From Xiphydria camelus (taxonomy: Eukaryota; Arthropoda; Insecta; Hymenoptera; Xiphydriidae), in NCBI GenBank assembly GCA_963678675.1, contig OY783201.1:15585027-15649026 (forward strand): a stretch of DNA of 64,000 nucleotides. Reading direction: 5' to 3'. Position 1 is the first letter of the stretch. Every line of letters starts with the position of its first letter. The notes below the pieces were generated by a model. That model saw only the letters and a program-made list of their open reading frames with translations, was not told where the DNA came from and did no database searches. The translations under genes and the position numbers were made by a program. This document shows, in pieces, positions 32,340-43,969 of this stretch.

Positions 32340-34253
32340 TTATATTATTTTGCAAAACGTATATCGAGTTGCAACGATCTCCCAGACGAACGCCAAGAGC
32401 GCCGCGAAATTTCCCAGCAAAAAAATCGCTGCCAGCAGGAACCGCGGAGTGGACGAGTGAAAATGCAAAGCGTCATCTGGCCGTTCCGCGTTACGATACT
32501 TCGGCGAAAGCGGCATCGACGTCACATCGCAGGAGTACTCCCTGTCCCACTTCTTCACAACGCCCATCTCCAGGAGCCCCATCAGTTTCAAGTTGAATCG
32601 CTGAACATACGGTGATCCCTTGGGAAACTGAAAGGACCTTTGCTCGGCCCAGAAGCAGGGCAGTGCTGTCTTCATCGTTCGATTCCCCGAACGTTGCTGG
32701 AGAGCGGTCATCATCACCATGACCGAGGCGTCCACCAGACAACTGATATTCTTATGCTCCACCATGAAATCCAAGCAGTTGGACCATTCCGCGCGGAGAT
32801 GCGCGAACGGTTGCGTCTCCTTCAGAATGGATTTCTTCCTCAGATTCAGCAGCGGTCCAGCGGGAGCTGTCTCAAAAGTCCTGTTGAAGAAATCCGTCGA
32901 CACGACCGGGACGAGGCTCGATTTGTCGAGATCCTCGAACGATTCGAACTTTAACTCCGTGTTGGACCACATTATGGAGCCGGTCAACGCGGGGAAGAGG
33001 CTTATGGAGAAGTGCATGGAGAGAAGGAGGGCACAGCTGAAAACGATCTTCTCCGCGGTGTTCATCGGGTACCTCGCTGTGGGCTGAGACAACAAAACGC
33101 CGAATACGTTGAGCGGGCACCATACTTTGCAGCTGAATTTAAGCAGGAACGAGGCGAGTCGCAGCACAACGATGACGACGCTCATACCGAGGGGAATTCC
33201 CGGAAGCGCGCTCCATACGTCCAAAAAGTCGCTCGACGGAAGGATCGGCACCGCCGCGCAGTAGAGATCCGGTCCGATCGGCCTGCTGAAATCCATGACT
33301 GCGGAGTAACGTGAGTACGAGGTGAACAGGCTGTTTCCGAGGATGTCGAACTCGTTGGCTACCAGCTCCCGCATAAGCCCCGTGACGCTGCCGTTGCTGA
33401 AGCGTATTCCGATATTCTCGTCCAGGCGAGGCTGCAAATCGATGGTGAAATTCATCGATCGTCCGATCGACTGAAGTATCAGCTGATCTCGGCCGGCTAC
33501 TCTGATTGGATGACCCGTGGCATTCCTCTCGATGTAAGCGTGGGGCGGGTAGTTCACCATACCTATCTTCAGCTTGTACCCTTGCATGTCGCGCAGTTTA
33601 TCGGGGAAGAGTTGTGTCTCTGGAGTGAGCGGCTCCGTGGAGTACGCGTCGGCGAAGGGATCGAATCGATGCACCCACGTCGTGGTACGGGGCGGTTCCA
33701 ACATTAGACTTCTCGAGCCACATCCTGCCTCGTCCAGCAGCTGAACGACGGTGACATCGAGAATTTTCTTCTCCCACATGCGCCGCAGTATCCTCTCCGG
33801 GTCGTCCGTCGCGTAACCCGACGCCAGGATCAGGAGGAATTTGGTTTTCCGCTCCACCAGGAGCAGCAGCCTCAGAGAGACTTCTGAAGCCTCCGAGTAC
33901 AGCAGCTTTGACGCATCGGCGGTCGAGAAGGTAAGGATGTTCAAAGTTGAGGACTGTTGCCTGGGCAAATCTCCTCGCAGCATCACTTTCGAGAGAACTA
34001 TCGCCATCCTGTAATTCATGGTCATCAGGGCGACGTTCGTCGAGAAGGTCTTCGAGATCTCGTCGATCTTCAGCGCCGCGTTCGGTTCCGGATCTTCGCC
34101 GTGGAAGAGGAGAAAGATTTTGTGGAAGATCAGCTCACGCGATAGATTCTCCATTAAGATTGTCGACCACTGCGTTTCCGCACGGCCCAGCTGCTGTCCC
34201 GCGATAAGAAGGTGAAGAAGAGTAAAAAGGAGCAGTAGTCCATTTGTATTCAT
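32340..34253 (-). CDS. Divergent ionotropic receptor, intronless, 637 aa
   Basis: A single open frame starts MNTNGLLLLFTLLHLL, a signal peptide. The N-terminal extracellular domain is followed by the S1 half of the ligand-binding domain (YKLKIGMVNYPPHAY, then LVANEFDILGNSLFTSYSRY and FSRPIGPDLYCAAVP). The first membrane helix (IPLGMSVVIVVLRLASFLL), the pore region and further helices (IVFSCALLLSMHFSISLFP), the S2 half, and a last helix (FLLAAIFLLGNFAALLAFV) follow. This is the layout of insect IRs, relatives of ionotropic glutamate receptors that act as chemosensory ion channels in neuron dendrites, usually with a co-receptor. The lack of introns fits the lineage-specific divergent IRs. I cannot name the orthologue. 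The gene looks intact and is isolated. Confidence 0.92.
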   Translation of the reverse strand: MNTNGLLLLFTLLHLLIAGQQLGRAETQWSTILMENLSRELIFHKIFLLFHGEDPEPNAALKIDEISKTFSTNVALMTMNYRMAIVLSKVMLRGDLPRQQSSTLNILTFSTADASKLLYSEASEVSLRLLLLVERKTKFLLILASGYATDDPERILRRMWEKKILDVTVVQLLDEAGCGSRSLMLEPPRTTTWVHRFDPFADAYSTEPLTPETQLFPDKLRDMQGYKLKIGMVNYPPHAYIERNATGHPIRVAGRDQLILQSIGRSMNFTIDLQPRLDENIGIRFSNGSVTGLMRELVANEFDILGNSLFTSYSRYSAVMDFSRPIGPDLYCAAVPILPSSDFLDVWSALPGIPLGMSVVIVVLRLASFLLKFSCKVWCPLNVFGVLLSQPTARYPMNTAEKIVFSCALLLSMHFSISLFPALTGSIMWSNTELKFESFEDLDKSSLVPVVSTDFFNRTFETAPAGPLLNLRKKSILKETQPFAHLRAEWSNCLDFMVEHKNISCLVDASVMVMMTALQQRSGNRTMKTALPCFWAEQRSFQFPKGSPYVQRFNLKLMGLLEMGVVKKWDREYSCDVTSMPLSPKYRNAERPDDALHFHSSTPRFLLAAIFLLGNFAALLAFVWEIVATRYTFCKII

Positions 34254-34748
34254 CGTTTCGCGAGCATAAATCCCTTCAGAGGCGTTAATGACGGGCGAGA
34301 GTAGACTGAATGACGTATCGCGTCCTCATCGCCGTGGCGGCATACCACTCAACGATATTGGCGTTACGGCTCGTAGTCTCAGATCGTATCTGGCCAGCGC
34401 AGAGGGTCAGACGCTTAGCTTGTTCATCGATAAACGTTTTACTCGTAATAATATTCACAATGGAATTGGATTTATTTCACGAGGGAGTAATTCACTGCTG
34501 CCGTAAATGGCATGCGCACAAAGATATGCTAATTGGTCGATTAAAACGGCGATTATAATAACGCTATGGATTTTCAGAAATCGAAAGCGTACATGCAGAT
34601 ATACTCCCCGACGGAAGAAAATTGTATGGTAAACTATGAAGAATTATAATTTTCTATGACTTTCAATTGGCATAGTGCAAAAAATCGTAGTTATTGATGA
34701 AATAACACTTAAATAAAAATCTGAAGTGCTGACTTTCAATACATATCT

Positions 34749-35169
34749 CTGATGAAAAAATTTCTGAAGAAGCACTGACTGACAAAGCATTTAATAAACA
34801 CTGATAAATATCTGGGAAAATCTATAAGGTTCTGTAAAATTTCTGAAACATGCTAAAAATGTTTGTATGCATTCTTACAGAGATTATAAATTTTCAGAAG
34901 ATGACCGAATTCTAGAGTTGGATAAACATTTTTCAGAATTAGTCAGAATTTTGTTAGATATTTGTTCGGGTTTATATCAGAATTTTTTAGAAACGTTCAT
35001 GCATGAAAAAAATGCATCCATGCATGCATGATATTTTTGGATATTTCTCTAACTTTCTCTGATAAACTCTGAAACTTCCGTGGAAATGTTTCAATTATTA
35101 GAAAAAGTCAGAAATAAGTCAAAATATCTCAGTTTTTCAGAAATTTGCTATAAAAATTTTTTCATCAGG
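34749..35169. mobile_element. Foldback element rich in TCTGAAA motifs, about 420 bp
   Basis: CTCTGATGAAAAAATTTCTG (34749) and the inverted AATTTTTTCATCAGGG (ending 35169) form the ends. The interior has many TTTCAGAA / TTCTGAAA words. It is non-coding. 34254-34748 holds no gene; it should contain the receptor promoter, but I see no clear core motif. Confidence 0.55.
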
Positions 35170-35261
35170 GCAATCCCTTACCGCGCTTGTTTTTCCTTTT
35201 AGTTCTTGGCACACGAATCTATCGATTCACTTGATAGACACTGAATTAATGAAACTAATGT

Positions 35262-35392
35262 AAACTATGGTAAACGACAGCAATATGTAAATTATTTGAA
35301 ATATCAATCCATCTAAAATTTCACAATATTCTATATGGATTAATATTTCAAACAGTCAACGTATTACTGTAACTTTTCACAGTTTACGTAAC
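35262..35392. repeat. Small imperfect hairpin
   Basis: TTTGAAATATCAATCCAT (35296) pairs with ATGGATTAATATTTCAAA (35336). Weaker pairing extends outwards to GTAAACTATG / CACAGTTTAC. It is probably a decayed MITE. Confidence 0.5.
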
Positions 35393-35827
35393 ATAGAACC
35401 TATTTTTATATTATTCACAAACCATGCAAATCTACCTACAATTATGTAAAACTAAGTATCTCTAATTCCATACTTTCCCCTAGAATCAATGCATGCCGGC
35501 GTAGATATTTCGTGTTAATTCAAGGCACTTTTTCATAATTTACCGTACATTTATTTTCGCCTGGGCTATACTCTATATAAACAGCTTTCATCACTAATTG
35601 CAATATAATTTAAGAGTCTTTGGTTGAAAAAGCATTTACCATTGCGTTCAGCAGATCGAGCATAAACCGCTACCGCTCAGTACGTTCAGAAGTAGCGCTC
35701 TGTTCTGCTGACAACAAGTTTCGGCCGTGGCCCGCGATACATTTAGGCGCGTGGAGCGATGGACTTAAACGATCGACTTGTCGTACTGAAATTTGGCTTT
35801 ATAACATTGTTTAGGAACAATCAAGTA

Positions 35828-36363
35828 ACCCAAGTAGCAGACGATATCTGTCAGACATCTACAAGTTGTTTATATGTCTAGAAAATGACATCGATATTTG
35901 GTATAAATGTGGTTGAAATCTAGATATAGACAGCGCGCGTAGATGTCTGACAGATATCCTAAGTTGACAAGAATCGATGCTCTATGTATAGTAAATATGA
36001 TGATTATTGTTTAAAATTAAGAGTTAATACTATTAAACAAACTTAATTATAAAGCTCTATATTAGTCTTCTCGTTCTTTAATAAAAAACTTTAAAACGAA
36101 TTAGCAGCTAGCATTTTATTAGAAAATGAGAAGACCCTCTCTCTAGAGCTTTGTAATTCCTTTTTTTAATATTGATTTTATATTTTATGAAATTATTCTA
36201 TTTACCACAGAATATCGATTCTTATCAACTTAGGATATCTGTCAGACATCTACGCGCTATCTATATCTAGATTTCAACCATGTTTATACCAAATATAGAT
36301 GTCATTTTCTAGACATATAGACATCTTGTAGATGTCTGACAGATATCTTTTGCTACTTGTGGG
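35828..36363. mobile_element. Foldback element with CCCAAGTAGCA ends, about 536 bp
   Basis: Arms of about 170 bp contain ATATCTGTCAGACATCTAC and its partner. The terminus resembles that of the 13981-22009 transposon (CCCAGGTAGCA), suggesting the same transposase type. AA flanks it on both sides. It is non-coding. Confidence 0.75.
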
Positions 36364-36769
36364 AATGTATAGAAAAGTTCAAAAACAACACTTTCAAATA
36401 CTGTAAGTGCAATTAAGAAAAATTTTTTAGTTTCATTGTAATAGACCCGTGAATATGGCCAAAATCGCCCGTTTTCATATATTTAACTTCAAGTATTTCA
36501 AAATCTTGACGTGGTACGCAAATTTGAGTCAGATTCGTTTTTAGCGCACAAGAATCACCTGGTCTGGTTCGAGTAACAAAATCACTGTTTTTTCAGTGTT
36601 ATCTCTGGTCGTTGAGTGAAGAAGTGTTATAATTATAACTTCTTCACTCAACGCTCTAGTTACAAAATGTTGTGTTGTTTATAATACGGTAACAGATTGT
36701 TTTACAATTGCCGGTGGCAAGAAAGTGTAATTTTGTTCGTAATAATACATAAAATATAAGATGTTCCAT

Positions 36770-37750
36770 CCCAGGTAGCACATCAACGTCCAAATGACGT
36801 TCTTTGAAGGTCAGTTCTGACGTCAGATGACGAAAAATATGACGTCATTTTAACGTCGCAAAGACGGCTTAATTGCACATCCACACGACGTCAGAAAAAT
36901 CACGTCATAATGACGTTCTACCGGACGTTGTGATGACGTAAAAAATAACGGTTCTAAAAGGTTAGGTCTGACGTATATCTTTTCACCGTGAGCGGTCACC
37001 CATCCAACTAGTGTCCGCACTTTTTGCTGCTTAACTTCGTTGATCGGTCGGTGTCCTCGAGTCCTCATCTGCTGCACGCTCTTGTGGTTAAGAATATTAT
37101 TACTATTGGTGTTCATATGAAGTTTGATGAATAAATGTATATTGCTTTTCCTGTTAATAAGAAAGAGCTTGAATAAATAAGATTTTATAATTGTATTATT
37201 CTTTTCTCAACATTTTTCTAAATTTATGATTGTCTTTTGATAAATATTCTTGCATAGACGCAAATTGATATTAATATCAATTTGCATTTATGCAAGATAT
37301 AAATAATAAATAAATATAAATAAATAAATAAATAATTATATTAATATTTATTCATCCTACATTAATTGATTGTCTTTCATTTACTTTAATAATCTGTGCT
37401 TTTTAATAAACAGTATAGTTTATAACTTGCTCAACATACTCTGGAGACTCCAAATGAAATAATTTATTGATTTAATAATTGAACAAATTACAATTTTTGT
37501 CCATTTATTCACAAATAAATTTTCAAGTCGCTATACCTATATGCAGGAGACCGAAATTTTTCTAAGTCTCGTTCGTCATTAAAAATGACGGAAAAGTTCC
37601 GTCAAAAAGACGTTGAATTTTGACGTCCAAGGTACGTCGTAAATATGACGTCCCTGTGACGTTAATATTACGACAATTGACGTCTGAAACCCTATACTGA
37701 CCAAAAAATGACGTCTGAGACGTTATTATAACGTCAGTGTGCTACCTGGG
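36770..37750. mobile_element. Non-autonomous relative of the 8-kb transposon, 981 bp
   Basis: The ends CCCAGGTAGCA and TGCTACCTGGG are identical to those at 13981 and 22009, flanked by AT on both sides. Both subterminal regions are filled with TGACGT/ACGTC words (36785-36960, 37565-37735), the same motif as in the 8-kb element. The middle is AT-rich without coding capacity. Confidence 0.88.
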
Positions 37751-37834
37751 ATCGCACGACAGAGGGGAATTCGATACATCGGTTCACACCGCTCGACATA
37801 ATTCATCAAATGCGCCAAAACTTCTTCCGATGTA

Positions 37835-38046
37835 CACCCTGGCTCACGGAATCTGTCGCTGGTGACTTTTTTAAACCTTATTTTTAAACGTACTAACCAG
37901 TGAACAATTAATTCTCATGCCCTCATTAGCTACGGTGACGTCTACTCTCGTTAATGAAAGCACGAGGATTGATTAATCATTGGTTAGTACGTTTAAAAAT
38001 AACATTTAAAAAAAGTCACCAGCGACAGATTCCGTGAGCCCGGGTG
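37835..38046. mobile_element. Hairpin MITE family A, copy 3
   Basis: This is a 212-bp inverted repeat from CACCCTGGCTCACGG to CCGTGAGCCCGGGTG with TA on both sides (37833-37834, 38047-38048). Confidence 0.9.
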
Positions 38047-38371
38047 TAAGTGAGCGGGAGCGCTGGAGCGTAACTACAAAACATGGCGACCGCTATCACT
38101 CACGCTCACTTGGAGCGCTCGATAAAATGCGCGTTCGGCAGATTTCTGTTGAGCTGCTCCACAACTGTTGCGGAGCGGTACGATCTGCTGAACGCACCCA
38201 ATAGTAGCGGCTTTTCTAACGCATTAATACGAATGAATGTCCGCATCATTACTCTTTCGAGATAAATCTCTTTTTGATATGTAGCATTCAGAAAAACTAA
38301 TACCTCACGAACTCTTCGTGACAATGCAAGCAAGAACCAAACGTTTTTTGGCGTGAGCGAGTCTTGTAAAT

Positions 38372-40719
38372 CTATGAGTCGAAGGGAGGATGATCCGTAA
38401 CGTCGCAAATGTTGTCGTCCAAACGCTGGCAAGTGGGCACCGGCGGCACTTCGCAGACGCACTTGACGCAAACCGAGCTGTAGCCGGTCGCCTGATTGAG
38501 CTCGCTACCCAGTGGCATGGTCATGTTTCCGTATTTGCAAGCCATGGCCTCTGAAAGATCGCGAACGGGGAATTGAAAGCTGCGATCTCCGAGGATTCGA
38601 GAGATCGCTTCGTAATTTTTTGGTAAAACTTACTCAATTCGACCGAGTCTTCATCCGCTGCGGACTTCGTAGAGTCCGTCGGAGCCGGTATTATGGTATC
38701 GTTTTCGTTTTCTATGGAAATAAAAATGTGCGATAGGAGAATAAGGAGATTGTATGTATAAGGAGTAGAGAAAGAGCGCAGTACGTACGGCATCTCATGG
38801 TTACGAAGCAGCTCGTAGCTGGATCTTGCGTGCTATAGTATACCGGCGCGCATTTGTCATGAATTTCTTCGGCGTGATGCATTTCTGCGCCGCACGGATT
38901 GAGTTTTGGTACTTTGCAGAACGGCTCCACATTTTCTCCTGTAACATTCGCGAGTAGCGGTTTTTCTAGTAGGTATAGTAATATCTTCTAGAAGCTTACA
39001 TTGCTTCTGATTTAATTGAAAAACGTTAGATTGCATATTTATAATTGATTAGTGTTTACGAACCTTTGTATCCGGGCTTACAGTAGCAGTCCAAATTGGG
39101 CTCGGATTTCGGCGAGAAATATTGGCCGTCGTAATATGTCTCGCCGTCCACGACGCACTTGGCTAGATCTGGCTCTTTGTACGCTGCAAAATAAATTATC
39201 TTCTTGCACCTACTAAACGGAGAGACTATAACTATATAATTAATTGCGGCTGTCATTATTAGACGACATATAGTTGTGTCTAATTACTCGTTGACATCAT
39301 CTCGTTCTATTTTTCAATCAACTTAATCTTTGACGCACGATAAATGATGAATAATTAAGTACTCACGACATGCTTCCGGCCAACCGCAACATTTACCATG
39401 GTCCCGTTTCAAATAACATTTTTGTTGATCAAAACCATAAAAGCAGTCGACTATTGGGCAGACAAAACTGGCTCTACAAGATGGATAAACATATTTAAGC
39501 GTTCGATAGGATAAAGTGGAATAAACGCCCCAGTTTCCGTTCAACTCTGAACGCAATTATCTCGAAATGCAGTCGAGATATACGAAAAATCAAACCAGCT
39601 TTTTTATAGTGAAAGCAAAGACAACTACATTTTATTTAAACTTCTTGTCAATATCTCCAATCGTTTACGAGATAATCGAGTCTGAACTCGCACTTTAATT
39701 ACTGTATCTGCTAATGCGTTTATCTCGAAACGCAGTGGAGATAGAAAAATAATTAATCAAGAGCAGTTTTTTATAGTAAAAATATCGATTAACCTTTTCT
39801 GTTTAAACTTTCTTTCGATATCAATCGGGGCGTTAATAAACGCGATTATCTCGAAACGGAGTAGAGATATACGAAAAATCTAGAGTAGTTTTTTATAACC
39901 AAAGCATAAACGAACATTTTTTATTTAAACTTTCTTTCGGAATCTCCAATCGTTTTCGAGATAATCGAATTTTAATTCGCACTAAGATGAGAACGTTTGT
40001 GAACGCACTTATCTTGAAGCACAGTGGAGATACGTGAAAAATCCAGAGTATCTTTTTTATAGTAAAAATATGAACATTTTTATTTACTTTTTTTTAATTT
40101 TCGATTGTTTACGAGATAATCGCCTTTGAACTCGTACTTCAACCGAGGCGCTTATCCCGCTTTTATCCCATACGGATAATTACAATCGACTCCCGCTTCA
40201 TCCATACTCACATTTTTGAACGTTTCCTACAATTGCATGCTACATTGCAGGGCCTCTTGTCCTCCTCCCTGAGAACCTCTCCAATGTCGTAGCTATGGCC
40301 ATTGATGTAACATTTGTTCACGGATCTATCGTCGAGGTGATCGCAGTTGTATTTCACCGCGCAGCAGTCGTCCTTGTTTTTATAAACCGGTATACATCCC
40401 ATGTCTTGATAAAACATCAGCGGCCCGGGACACTTTGTTTTGTCACATACTGCGAAAGAAATGTACAACGAATTAGACTTATGTATTTCGTATCTTTATC
40501 GCCGAATAAATTACGCTAAACAATGTTCGCAATGAGCGAATCGATACATCTCTATGGTTAAATTATTTTTCGCTCATACAGACTAAACAAATTTATAACT
40601 CATTTCTTATATCTATTTTTCACGTCTCGGAACTCACCTTGATCTGCTGAAATTGCGATAAGCAGGACGAAATACGGATAGATTCGTAAGAGATACGGAG
40701 TTAGACTACGCGCGGTCAT
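38372..40719 (-). CDS. Secreted cysteine-rich VWC-like protein, seven exons, 317 aa
   Basis: Exons: 40719-40638 (signal peptide: LLRIYPYFVLLIAISA), 40449-40212, 39473-39367, 39183-39064, 38938-38789, 38711-38634 and 38550-38372. Every junction is GT/AG and the phases add up to 954 bp ending TAG. Exons 2-5 carry small Cys-rich modules (KTKCPGPL, DCCAVKYNC, KCYLKRDHGKCCGW, CVVDGETYYDGQYF, DCYCKPGY). Exon 7 has PLGSELNQATGYSSVCVKCV followed by CEVPPVPTCQRL, resembling single-domain von Willebrand factor C proteins of insects. Exon 6 is a Cys-free acidic linker. The protein should be secreted and disulphide-bonded. Its function is unknown. Exons 4-6 are flanked by phase-1 introns and have lengths divisible by three. 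Confidence 0.85.
39530..40150. repeat. Four degenerate repeats of about 155 bp in intron 2
   Basis: Each unit has a form of AACGCNNTTATCTCGAAACGCAGT, then GAAAAATC, TTTTTTATAGTAAAA, TTTATTTAAACTT and CTCCAATCGTTTACGAGATA. Single or partial copies occur at 43265-43600, 49558-49745 and 58540-58730. The rest of this intron holds nothing else recognisable. Confidence 0.8.
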
Positions 40720-40767
40720 GATTGAGACGCTGCGTTAACATTGAGCCTCGTATTGGTGTACATGCAT

Positions 40768-40775
40768 CTTTTATA
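40768..40775 (-). promoter_or_regulatory. TATA box of the cysteine-rich secreted protein gene
   Basis: TATAAAAG on the minus strand lies about 50 bp before the ATG at 40719, which would put transcription start near 40740. Confidence 0.7.
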
Positions 40776-41429
40776 CGAGCCCCTCTCGCTACGTTATGGA
40801 AGAGGGGATTATCGCGAAACACAGTGGGGAATACCGCGTATCTCTGAGCGTATTTATCGGACGAATATTACAATAATGCAAAAATATGATGATTGAATCG
40901 AGAATTTTCCGTTATCTAGATGTTTTTTGAGTAAATTGAAGAATTCCTTCGAATTTTATAAACTAACATTAATGATCTTATAGTTTTGGTATAACGTAAA
41001 CGGCTCCTTCGGACGCGCTCAGAAGATACGGGTTCTCTCGCATCAACGAACGTTCAAGATCGTAAACATTGCATGAAACTTCCAAGCGTACATTACTTTT
41101 TTAATTCCATTTGAACTTTTCCGGTGTAAACTACGTATTAAAAGATTTCAAGACCTTTATTGACGATTTTCCTGAATACATTTGTTAGTTAGCTGTTAGG
41201 AATAGAATCGATAAGCGTCTATGCATTGTTGAATCAGTTAAATAAATTATTTGTTCTTGGCAATGAAACCGGCTTGCCTTCTCCATTATTTACACAATCT
41301 TTTTCCTCAATGAATCCACCTGTTTTTGCGGAAAGTCATGTATATAATTAAAATAACGTAGCAAATGCCTCGAAAATTATGTATATCCTTGCGAACGACT
41401 TATCGCATTTTTACGACTCTTCGTCTTTT

Positions 41430-42226
41430 CCCAGATAGCACGAATAATTAGAAAGAGTTATAATGCAAAACAATTCAATTTGCAGGCCTTTTAAAGAATT
41501 CATTATTTTTACTCATAAAGAATTGAAAGAGAATTGCATTTTAAAACGTAAAAAGATTATAATACCTATATATAAGAATATTTTTAGACTTCTCATGGAT
41601 GCTTCGAAAGAGTTCGTCTTTTCTGTTCATAAAGAATCACAGAAAGAGCTCATAGGCTGTCTCATGAATAAAAGTGCGGAAGGATTCGATAAAAGGCTCG
41701 GTCGATGCCTAGTCCCCTCTCTCGCAACTTAACTGATTTCGAATAGCAAGCATACAAGAGACAGTGCTTATACCGGATGATTTCTTGCAGAACTATTCAT
41801 TTCCTATAGTTTGTTCAGAGAGTGTCTACATATGAGGCTCTTTCTCGTTGAAACCTCTTTTATACACTGCAAAGTGAAGTCTATATTTTGGAAATCTCTA
41901 TATTTTCGTGGCAACGATACCAGATTTCAAAGCAAACTTGTACCGAACTTTGATTTCGATCGATGAATTCTCGCCAAATACTAAAAGAATTATTTTACAT
42001 AACTCTTTGAATAGTTTACGACCAGTTTTTAAAGACTTTTTAACTTCATTTGATTTATATTATGCTAGGTATGATAGTGAACCCATATTTGGCGACACAA
42101 AAGTCAGTCTTCTTATTAAGCAATGACAATATATTTGGGATTCTTTCGACGCATGTCAAAGAATTTATTTTAAAATACAAGATTTCAAAAGGAACTCATT
42201 TGGAACTCTCTCTGTGCTATTTGGAT
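41430..42226. mobile_element. Non-autonomous element with CCCAGATAGCA end, copy 1
   Basis: It starts CCCAGATAGCA (41430-41440) and ends TGCTATTTGGA (42216-42226), with TT next to both ends. The interior matches 50310-50996 in reverse along its length, with many small differences. It has only short spurious frames. 40780-41429 and 42227-42771 hold no gene. Confidence 0.75.
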
Positions 42227-42771
42227 TGACACTTTGTTTTATCGCTTGCATTTGCGGAAAGATTTGCATTTGCGGAAAGATAATAGTAAGTTATCGCGTT
42301 AAATATGCATGTCTGAAAGAAAAAATTATTTCTAAGGTATTATTATTATAAATTATTATTATTATTCTCTCTTTCTCTGCGTTGCACTCTTAGTTCTCAC
42401 GCGTCTCCATCTCCACTCTAAAGACTTCAAACTCAACCATGACCGCGGGCCATTAGCGCGTATTAATGATGACATTGAGACATTCTAAGAAGCAAACGTA
42501 CGTTGCCATATGTGCCACTATAAAGTAAGTTTTGCGTAACATGCACTTCCTGGCATGGATGCTGCAACGAATGTCAATAAGATAAGCTACCAAACCGATT
42601 TGCTGGTATACCTATGGATATACTTACAGTATTCTTGAAAAAAAAGAGAGATTGCCGTTTAGTTTGGCGTAATGTACATAATATACGTTACTATATTGAC
42701 GAGTTAATATTTCTGCGTATCCATTTGTATGAAAAAAAAGAGCGACCTTAACTCCGACAATGACCTACATA

Positions 42772-43248
42772 TGAGGGGCTGAGATTCATAGTGACATAAG
42801 TCAGATTATCCAGATTTTCCAAAGCAACCGCTTTGTCGTCCCAAACATATTTACATAAGCCCTTCTTAAGATTACAGTTTCTGAGGCGTATTACCGTCGG
42901 AATATGTATACCCGTGCTCACGGATTCTGTCGCTGGTGACTTTTTTTAAACGTTATTTTTAAACGTACTAACCAATGATTAATCAATCCTCATACTTTCA
43001 TTAATGAGAGTAGATTCCACCGTAGCTAATGATGGCATGAGAATTAATTGTTCATTTGTTAGTACGTTTAAAAATAACATTTTAAAAAAGTCACCAGCGA
43101 CAGAATCCGTGAGCCCGGGTGTACTGCTATAATTTAAGCGAATGACGTGGCTAACAAAAAAGGTTACCTGTATGTTTGGGACGACAAAGCGGTTGCTTTG
43201 GAAAATCTGGATAATCTGACTTATGCCATTATGGATCTGAGCCCCTCA
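42772..43248. mobile_element. Element with TGAGGGGCTGAG ends, interrupted by family A MITE
   Basis: About 85-bp arms (TGAGGGGCTGAG, GACATAAGTCAGATTATCCA, GCAACCGCTTTGTCGTCCCA) are inverted at 43173-43248. TA flanks both ends (42770-42771, 43249-43250). The hairpin 42911-43121 is nested inside. Confidence 0.85.
42911..43121. mobile_element. Hairpin MITE family A, copy 4 (nested)
   Basis: This is a 211-bp inverted repeat with TA on both sides (42909-42910, 43122-43123), inserted in the element at 42772-43248. Its loop is reversed relative to copy 3, so it sits in the other orientation. Confidence 0.9.
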
Positions 43249-43969
43249 TATATGACTATTTAAATTCGAAGTACAAGTTCAAAGTCAATTATCTCGAAAA
43301 CGATTGGAGATATCGAAGAAAAAGTTTAAATAAAAAGTGTTTATCTATATTTTCACTATTAAAAAGCTGCACACGATTATTCACGTATCTTCACTGAGTT
43401 TCCCTGTAATCACGTTTATCAACGCCCTAATTGAATTGCGATTTCAAAATCGATTTCCTCGAAAACGACTGAAGATATGAAAAGAGTTTAGATAAAAAAT
43501 GTCTGTTTGTGTTTTTAATATAAAAAAGCTATTCTCGATCTTTCACATATATCTACCACTTTTCGAGATAATTGAATTAAAAGTTAAACGAAAACCGAAG
43601 AAGGGCGTTTATCACACTATTTCCTACGCATTTTTTGTCAACCGATTTCGATATCGTAAAGCTATGAAGATAATGCTCACAATTTGGTTGGGTGAAGGTA
43701 AACAATTTTGTAACTCGCAAACCAAGGTCAGCTAGTACTACTACTGACAAAGACCTTGACACATATTCCACCTACACCATAGTTGATGACCGAGATACAT
43801 CAAACGGTGATATCCGAAAATATTGCTATACCTACAAATTGCGGACACATAAATGTTTACTACAGTTTCATTGTTCCACGAATCTTTATAAAAATTTAGC
43901 ATCGATTATCGCGGATTCTTATGCAAGGCCTAAATAATTTCTCATATCTTATCGAAGCAATTGAAGATA

